Shown: positions 58,516 through 64,000 of the stretch, piece after piece | How the letters are laid out: every line of letters begins with the position of its first letter | Position numbering within the stretch: the stretch's first letter is position 1 | DNA from: Anoplolepis gracilipes | Taxonomy: Eukaryota > Arthropoda > Insecta > Hymenoptera > Formicidae | Length of the DNA stretch: 64,000 nt | Reading direction: 5' to 3' | Assembly: GCF_047496725.1 (NCBI RefSeq) | Contig: NC_132973.1 | Location: 17,027,733 to 17,091,732 of the forward strand | Notes under the pieces: generated by a model | What the model was told of the DNA's origin: nothing | What the model saw: only the letters and a program-made list of their open reading frames with translations | Database searches by the model: none | Position numbers and translations under genes: made by a program

Positions 58516-59335
58516 TATAGTGAAAACAATATAAACATCCCATAAAGAGTTTAAAACGAATAAAACTCTGGAAGATAACTAAAGTTAGATAGTCACACTC
58601 AAATATATACAATTACTTAATTAACTCTTACTTATACAAGGTGTCTGAAATAACTTGAACGTGATAATATTCTCAAAACTTCTTTATCATTTTATTGAGG
58701 ATGAATGATAATTACAGTATACATATGCATAATAAACAAAATGACCATACCTATATATATACGGTGGTACAATAATACACACATCATACACTACATAAAC
58801 CAAGTATAAACACATAATGAACACCCAGAAATAATTACATAGATACACGCTCCTTAATAAACACACCATAAAATTATATAACAATTGGCACCTAATATAC
58901 CCGGTGATACAAAAATACGCGCGTTATAAACTTATCATCTACACAATGTTTAATCAGTATCTGACTATTATAGACATATTATCCACCCAGTAACACGCAA
59001 ATACACACACCCTATAAATAATTTATATACATAGTGACGCATTAGTACGCACAAACGACGCATTCTCAATAAACCTATTATAAACTTATTAGGCATACTC
59101 ATATATTAACATACGCATAATCAACATATCATATACACGGTAACACAATATTTCCGGATCTTATAGCTAATTCATACATATTCCATACGCATTATTTAAA
59201 TTACACACTCAATCTCTCACAATATAAACTTGTCATAAATTTATGCATTTATACACACTTACACACTCCTCATCCATTCATTGTAAATATATCCCGGCAT
59301 ATTACATGTGCATTTATACCACTATTACTTACATA

Positions 59336-59387
<52 letters not shown>

Positions 59388-59851
59388 TTTACTACTAGTT
59401 ATAATGATATACATACATATAGTTATATAATAGCGAGTTTAACGTCTGTAGACTAATTTAGACCTTGTAATCCACGAATAACTTTATGCGACATTATAGA
59501 TAATTGTTAATTAATAAGTTAATTAGCGAAATGCTCTCATATCTCTACAATTATTTAAGTACAACGCTATAATACAATGCGGCGATAAGTAATTAATCAG
59601 ATAAGTTATCGTAACGCTAGTAATAATTGCGATATATCTAGAAATAACGATATAAATATTATATTATAATGCTGGGTCCCGAAGCTTCTAGAACATTCAG
59701 GAACCGCCGGATCACGTGAAAATTTCGGACAAACACCGTGACCGCTTACTATTGCCCGGCGCGTAATACCCGTGACAAACAAGCGTGACCAGGATCGGAC
59801 CACGTTGCGCGCGCTACAATTCAGAAGGTGGGAGCCCTCAGCGACCACGGG

Positions 59852-59858
59852 TATATAA
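59852..59858 (+). promoter_or_regulatory. TATA box of copy B
   Basis: TATATAA in GGGTATATAAACGGGAGCAC, with a GC-rich upstream region containing GGACCACGTTGCGCGC. The likely start is near 59,880. Confidence 0.65.
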
Positions 59859-59879
59859 ACGGGAGCACAGTGCGCTCAA

Positions 59880-60210
59880 CAATGACTATTCGGCTTTCGC
59901 CCCGACAGTAAAATCAGTTTGTACGGTTCGTTTTGACAATTCAGTTTTCGCTCAGTCAGTATTCGGTCAGCTCATATTGAGTATTCAGTTCTCGCCCAGA
60001 CAGTTCAGATCATTCAGTTTACGCTTCGACAGTTAATTCATACAGTTCATTCGGCATAGTCAGTATTCGATCAGCAGTCAATATTCGATCAATTAGACAG
60101 TTTACCCAGTATTCATACTCGATTCATACAGTACTCAGTAAATTCATTGTACAGACAGTCATTCATACGATTTGATAATCGGTTATCTTTATAGCATTCG
60201 GTCATACATA
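59880..60210 (+). repeat. Array of ATTCAGT/ATTCGGT-type words (copy B)
   Basis: About twenty heptamers of the type ATTC[AG][GA]T or CAGT pairs within 330 bp downstream of the TATA box, without fixed period. The colinear array in copy A is at 38,890-39,235, and a shorter version stands at 55,570-55,690. Confidence 0.7.
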
Positions 60211-61063
60211 CACTCTTGCAAATTTTCACACAGTGTAATTAATATTATATCTTCGAATCAGTGTTTCTAGTTTATTACTCGGTATTATTCACACAAAATC
60301 ATTAACTCAGAGAGACCTCGAGACTAGCATATCGCAAATACTATTAATTAGCTTTCAGTTTCTTGCGTTTACTGTCGTATAAATTTATTCTTGATTAATT
60401 GTTTCCACTGTCACTATTATATTTCCTTTCTCTTTTTCGATTTTCACGGCGCTCACAATACATATCGAATTCTATCTATCACTTTCAAAGACGTTTTATC
60501 TTAATTTTCATTCGCAGTAAATTATCTCTATCAACAATATAAGCGTTATATCTTTTCTTCTCCAGACAATCAGATTATTATTAATGCTGCCTATCTATAA
60601 TATCGTTTAAGCATCCGAAACCTGTCCACGCGTGAAATTATAGTCAAAGGAAGGTTTTATTAACTGATGTTGTAACCCTAACATTATTGTAGATCCACCT
60701 TCTCGTATACACCCGCGTGACAGTGTGTTCCCCAGTGGTTCCTGTAACACATAATAATTTAGTGAAGTGAGTACGTTGTCGTTATTATTAAGATATATTC
60801 GTGTGATCATTAATCATATTGTTTACGTGTAATTTACTCGAAATATACATACCTGTGTCAGTTCGCGGCCCCTGTCCATTCCGGGCGTCGGTCATCTTCT
60901 CGGTGTGAATTTTTCTCGCCGTTAATCTCTCGTGTCCACACCTGTAAATATAGAGACAAGCTTTCTATTCTAATTTTAATACTGAAATTATCGGGCAAAT
61001 TAGTGCTACTTATCTGACGAGGTCATCCTTCCTTCACGCCTACGTCGGGCTCTCTCTTTCATC

Positions 61064-61645
61064 CTGCGGCGACGCGCGCCTCTCCCAGGGCGTTCCGGTT
61101 ATCTTGCGTCGGTGCGCGCCTCCTCCAGAGAGTTCTTGTATTCTTTATAGCTTCTTCTTTAATTTTTTTTTCTTTCTTTTTCCATATCCGCTCACCAGTG
61201 GCAAGGTCCGCGACGTCCGCCTTGACATACTCAGAGTCTCAAATATCTGTAACATATAATTGAAGAGATTAATATTTTATTCGGACGTCTTCATAGGGTG
61301 TGTCATTAAACAGAGAGCGATAACCATCCTTACCTACACCGTAGTGCGCCTCCTCCAGGGCGATCTATATCCTTCCTACGTAGTGCGCCTCTTTCAGGGC
61401 GACTCTACGTCCCTTCTAGCAGTGCGCCTCTTTCAGGGCTGTTCTGTCTTCATACCTCGTAGTGCGCCTCCTTCAGGGCTGGACTACCTCTATCTACGTC
61501 GCACGCCTCTCTCAGGGCGAACGACTCTCATCTCTGAGGAGCGCCTCTTTCAGGGCATTCCGCCTCCTAGCGTGCAGCGCGCCTCTCTCAGGGCGATCTG
61601 CCTCCTCTCAGTCCACGAACCGCGCCTCTCTCAGGGCGTCTCTCA
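61064..61645 (+). repeat. Leader array of spaced GCGCCTCTYTCAGGGC motifs (copy B)
   Basis: Ten copies of GCGCCTCTYTCAGGGC or close variants: near 61,068, 61,106, then about 61,345, 61,385, 61,423, 61,463, 61,502, 61,543, 61,583 and 61,623. The last eight are spaced about 40 bp. It is the complement of the word in copy A, so in RRAG sense both arrays read GCGCCTC..CAGGGC. Confidence 0.85.
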
Positions 61646-61909
61646 CAATTCCTCCGATCGCTCTTCTTGGTCTGAAATATAAAATAATATTAAATTAAAG
61701 TAAACTCACTAAGGCTCACCCTGTCCCCGCAACCCGTCAGATAAGGTCAAGTCAACTCGTTTAGCAATTTACGTTAACGCGTATATGTTTTTTTTTCGTT
61801 CTTTTTCCTTTTTCATCACTCGCGTTACTATTGCTAACCCCTGTCTATATCCCTCCGCGTATTCAACCATGGCGTTGATTATAATTTCGTTTACCTCCTT
61901 AGCTGCGTC

Positions 61910-62266
61910 ATGGGTCGGTCACGTCGAGCAGGGCGTGCTCATCAACTGAAGCGCCTCAACCGGTCACTATACCAAGGCGGCTCCTATTTAACGGTCCGAC
62001 CGGCCGCGTCTCTACCAGATAGCCAGAACCCAGCATCCGTCGGGTACTTCACATATCCTCCATTGGGAAACCATACAGTGGAGTCCTCAGCTCCTGACTC
62101 GTTCCACGACGCTGTCACTCCACCGGCATCCAGTAGCGGGGCCGTCGCTTTCTCATATAGGCCCTTACCGCCTATTGAATACCGTCCGTGGCCCGTGTCC
62201 CCGCCGTTGATAGATTTCGGGACCGCTGAAGCACCTATCGGTTCGCCTCCCGATATTCGCCCGTGA
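61910..62266 (+). CDS. RRAG protein, copy B version, 118 codons
   Basis: Starts MGRSRRAGRAHQLKRLNRSL; the Pro/Ser-rich rest matches the copy-A ORF with substitutions and an in-frame loss of about 20 codons near the end (after LIDFG). A TTTACCTCCTTAG acceptor-like sequence precedes the ATG by 7 bp. The stop is about 275 bp before the element's end. Intact frame in both copies. No named family. Confidence 0.55.
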   Translation: MGRSRRAGRAHQLKRLNRSLYQGGSYLTVRPAASLPDSQNPASVGYFTYPPLGNHTVESSAPDSFHDAVTPPASSSGAVAFSYRPLPPIEYRPWPVSPPLIDFGTAEAPIGSPPDIRP

Positions 62267-62540
62267 TTTAGTTGTTTATTCGTCTTGTAAAATATAAGAA
62301 AATATAACTGTACATGTATGTTTAGTATAAAATAATGATAAATACATCTAAATTAGTATACGTAAACAATCTGTACTCATTGTCTACTCACATCACATCC
62401 TCCTCACCATCCTTACCCATTACGTCCCGACCGCTAGCTTCCGGTGCAACGCTGATCGTGACAGGTTTACCGCTCGGCCACCGCGATCCGCGTACACCAA
62501 CCACCGCAACCGCACCTCGCTCGCGATCCAGGACGTAACA

Positions 62541-62990
62541 CACGATACGATGCAAAAATCCTTTCCTTTTCTGCCGTTGAAGCAGCTGTTTACACGTGAA
62601 AAGACGCCGTTCGACGTCTCTCGGCTTCAACTGGTATGGCACCCAATGACCTTGCTTTTGAAGCATTCCTAATGCTTTCAAACGTTTAGAAACTGTTGTG
62701 TGATCAACTCCTAATGATTCTGCAAGTTCAGCTAGCGTCTGACATGAGTCTTCATGAAGTAATGCCTCCAATTCTTCGTCTTCAAACTTTTTCGGTGCGC
62801 CAGAGCGTTCTTTATGTTCAACATCAAAATCATTATTTTTGAAGTATCTAAACCAATCTCTGCATGTTGTTTCCGACAGAGCATGGTCGCCGTAAGTCTC
62901 AACAAGAATTCTGTGTGCTTCAACTGCAGATTTTTTTTTAATAAAATAGTGCAGTAAAGTTCACCGCAAATACTCTTTTTTTGGCACGAA
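62541..62990 (-). pseudogene. mariner transposase, N-terminal half
   Basis: Minus strand: an in-frame TGA near 62,962 follows the first residues, then SAVEAHRILVETYGDHALSE, ETTCRDWFRYFKNNDFDVEH, a helix-turn-helix with TLAELAESLGVDHTTVSKRL, GHWVPYQLKPRDVERR and FLHRIV, ending at the copy-B insertion (62,541). The DNA-binding domain is otherwise continuous. Confidence 0.9.
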
Positions 62991-63049
62991 ATTTTACATG
63001 TTTAACACTATGAAAAACAAAGTTGTTTACACTTTGGCGAAATGACATA

Positions 63050-63351
63050 CAGTGATGCCAGAAGTCCGACGAGAACAACGCACAACTACAAGCGAAAACA
63101 GCGTACGTGTGAGCTCGGCGCTTCGGCTAGCTTCAGATCGTAGAAGAAGATAGATATATCGTTTTCTATCTCCTTCTTACCAAGCCTTCGCGCGTCGCCC
63201 GTCGCTTTCGTGTCGGCTTGGTAAGAAGGAGATAGAAAACGATATATCTGTCTTCTTCTACGATCCGAAGCTAGCCGAAGCGCCGAGCTCACACGTACGC
63301 TGTTTTCGCTTGTGGTTGTGCGTTGTTCTCGTCGGACTTCTGGCATCACTG
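63050..63351. mobile_element. hAT-type palindromic MITE, 8-bp target duplication
   Basis: Terminal repeats CAGTGATGCCAGAAG (63,050) and CTTCTGGCATCACTG (63,351) have arms of about 135 bp, nearly perfect, around a spacer of about 28 bp. It is flanked by the exact 8-bp duplication ATGACATA (63,042-63,049 and 63,352-63,359). The CAGNG terminus and 8-bp duplication are hAT hallmarks. Confidence 0.9.
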
Positions 63352-63483
63352 ATGACATACACTGAATTTCAAGCTTGCTTTTAGTACTTCTATATAGATG
63401 CGTCACCATCTTAAACTACACGCAAGCAGTTCTGGTAACGCCATCAGTTGGAAAACAGCGAGAACTTATTCAACGTCCCAATA

Positions 63484-63600
63484 GTATACTGAAGGTCATC
63501 TGTTATAAGCATATAATAGTAGTAGTAGTTAGTAGTAGACGCTTATTTGGGTCCCCTTGGGGTTTCCAACTCATACAACTTTACATGTGTGTTTTCTGGG
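63484..63600. repeat. Remainder of the AT-rich repeat unit after the mariner
   Basis: GTATACTGAAGGTCATCTGTTATAAGC continues the unit broken at 56,284, followed by a (TAG)n run (63,517-63,538). Confidence 0.75.
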
Positions 63601-64000
63601 GAACACCAACCCCTTACAACCTCCTTCTTATTCTCCCTTCTATACATTTCCTCGTCCTATTTACATCTATGTATAATTCTATTTCTCATAAATCCCCCTC
63701 GCACCTCATCCCCTCTCACTATATACCCTCTCTCTTCTTACCTTCTCTCTCATACTTTCTTATGTCTAGCCACCCACTCCTGCATACATACATACGTTTA
63801 AAATCTCCCCACGCGGTCCTGGCCTTGAGCGACCTCACATTTTGAAAACCCCTCTCTCTACCCCCGTTCTGTTCCTCTCGCTCTTCGGCCCTCTCTCTAC
63901 CCTCTCCCCCTGCATTACCCGCTTCTCTCTAGAAAACCTCTCTCTCATATCCCATCTTCCTCCTCTCTCTCCCTCTCTCCCTCTCTCTCTCTCTCTCTCT
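63601..64000. repeat. Pyrimidine-rich (CT) tract to the window end
   Basis: Plus strand strongly C/T-rich, ending in (CT)n. Mirror image of the purine-rich tract at 1,126-2,690, also next to the AT-rich unit, so probably the same kind of repeat in opposite orientation. ORFs here are compositional. Confidence 0.6.

Larger units (their letters stand above)
56922..62540 (+). mobile_element. Giant LTR-like element, copy B, inserted in mariner
   Basis: Termini TGTCACGTCC (56,922) and GGACGTAACA (62,540). Colinear with copy A in inverted orientation. In the plus (RRAG-sense) direction it has an AT-rich 5' part with a (TA)n run (58,459-58,510), the TATA box at 59,852, an ATTCAGT-type array, a GCGCC..CAGGGC array, the RRAG ORF and the end. 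It splits the transposase coding region. No direct target duplication is evident (CATTG left, CACGA right), so a small deletion or recombination probably accompanied insertion. Confidence 0.75.
56285..63481 (-). mobile_element. mariner transposon carrying two nested insertions
   Basis: Terminal inverted repeats TTGGGATGTTGAATAAGTTC (56,285) and its complement ending CAACGTCCCAA (63,481) are flanked by TA (56,283-56,284 and 63,482-63,483). Subtracting copy B (5,619 bp) and the hAT-type MITE (302 bp plus its 8-bp duplication) leaves about 1.27 kb, the normal mariner length. The empty target is visible in the neighbouring repeat unit at about 56,066-56,080. Confidence 0.9.

Noticed and set aside
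61260..61698. ORFs with repeated RLFQGD/ASLRA peptides
   Set aside because: Peptide repeats arise from translating the spaced word array in two frames; no independent support for coding.
56922..62540. A target-site duplication for copy B
   Set aside because: Flanks CATTG and CACGA do not match at 4, 5 or 6 bp; reported as absent rather than forced.

Overview
The window reads as AT-rich insect nuclear DNA made almost entirely of transposable elements. A hymenopteran, probably an ant, is the best guess. The reasons are a (TTAGG)n telomeric-type repeat, long (TA)n microsatellites, P/THAP, mariner, hAT-type and Helitron elements, and a gypsy/errantivirus-like element whose env resembles chuvirus glycoproteins, a class known in ant genomes. 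I see no host housekeeping gene, rRNA, CRISPR array or intact functional tRNA. The species call is inference.

Layout. 1-2,700: AT-rich repeat units, a ~340-bp-armed inverted repeat and a long purine-rich tract; related units return inverted at 55.9-56.3 kb and 63.5 kb. 3.4-5.4 kb: decayed transposase-like gene. 6.0-8.3 kb: five-exon DUF4806-type gene whose splice phases all agree. 8.7-10.9 kb: fragments of a P-type transposase. 11.4-12.4 kb: GC-rich repeat and a 41-bp tandem array with tRNA B-box-like words. 13.9-20.2 kb: THAP/P-element transposase pseudogene whose first intron holds a nested hairpin element with tRNA-like arms.

20.7-36.5 kb: the most interesting region. On the minus strand, a gypsy-like pol (35,001 to ~31,690) is followed by five tandem ~135-codon ORFs with three C-x2-C pairs each, then a chuvirus-type glycoprotein pseudogene, a polypurine tract and a 3' LTR start at 26,750. 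Long LTR-like segments flank this, in both orientations. They carry a small arginine-rich ORF (here called RRAG) directly behind a 3' splice site, plus a second small ORF. Splice-acceptor-like sequences also touch the start codons of several accessory ORFs and env. This resembles a complex retrovirus with an unusually large set of small spliced genes.

36.5-44.2 kb and 56.9-62.5 kb: two inverted copies of a giant (~5.6 kb) LTR-like element with TGTYACGTCC termini, a TATA promoter, repeat-motif arrays and a RRAG ORF. The first copy is interrupted by a 1.85-kb foldback element; the second gives its empty site. The second copy lies inside a mariner transposon (56,285-63,481) that also carries a hAT-type MITE. 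Between them lie a palindromic MITE, a decayed Helitron (3' end at 50,435) interrupted by (TTAGG)4, a solo-LTR-like element (51,061-53,017) and a fifth, broken RRAG locus (53.7-55.7 kb).
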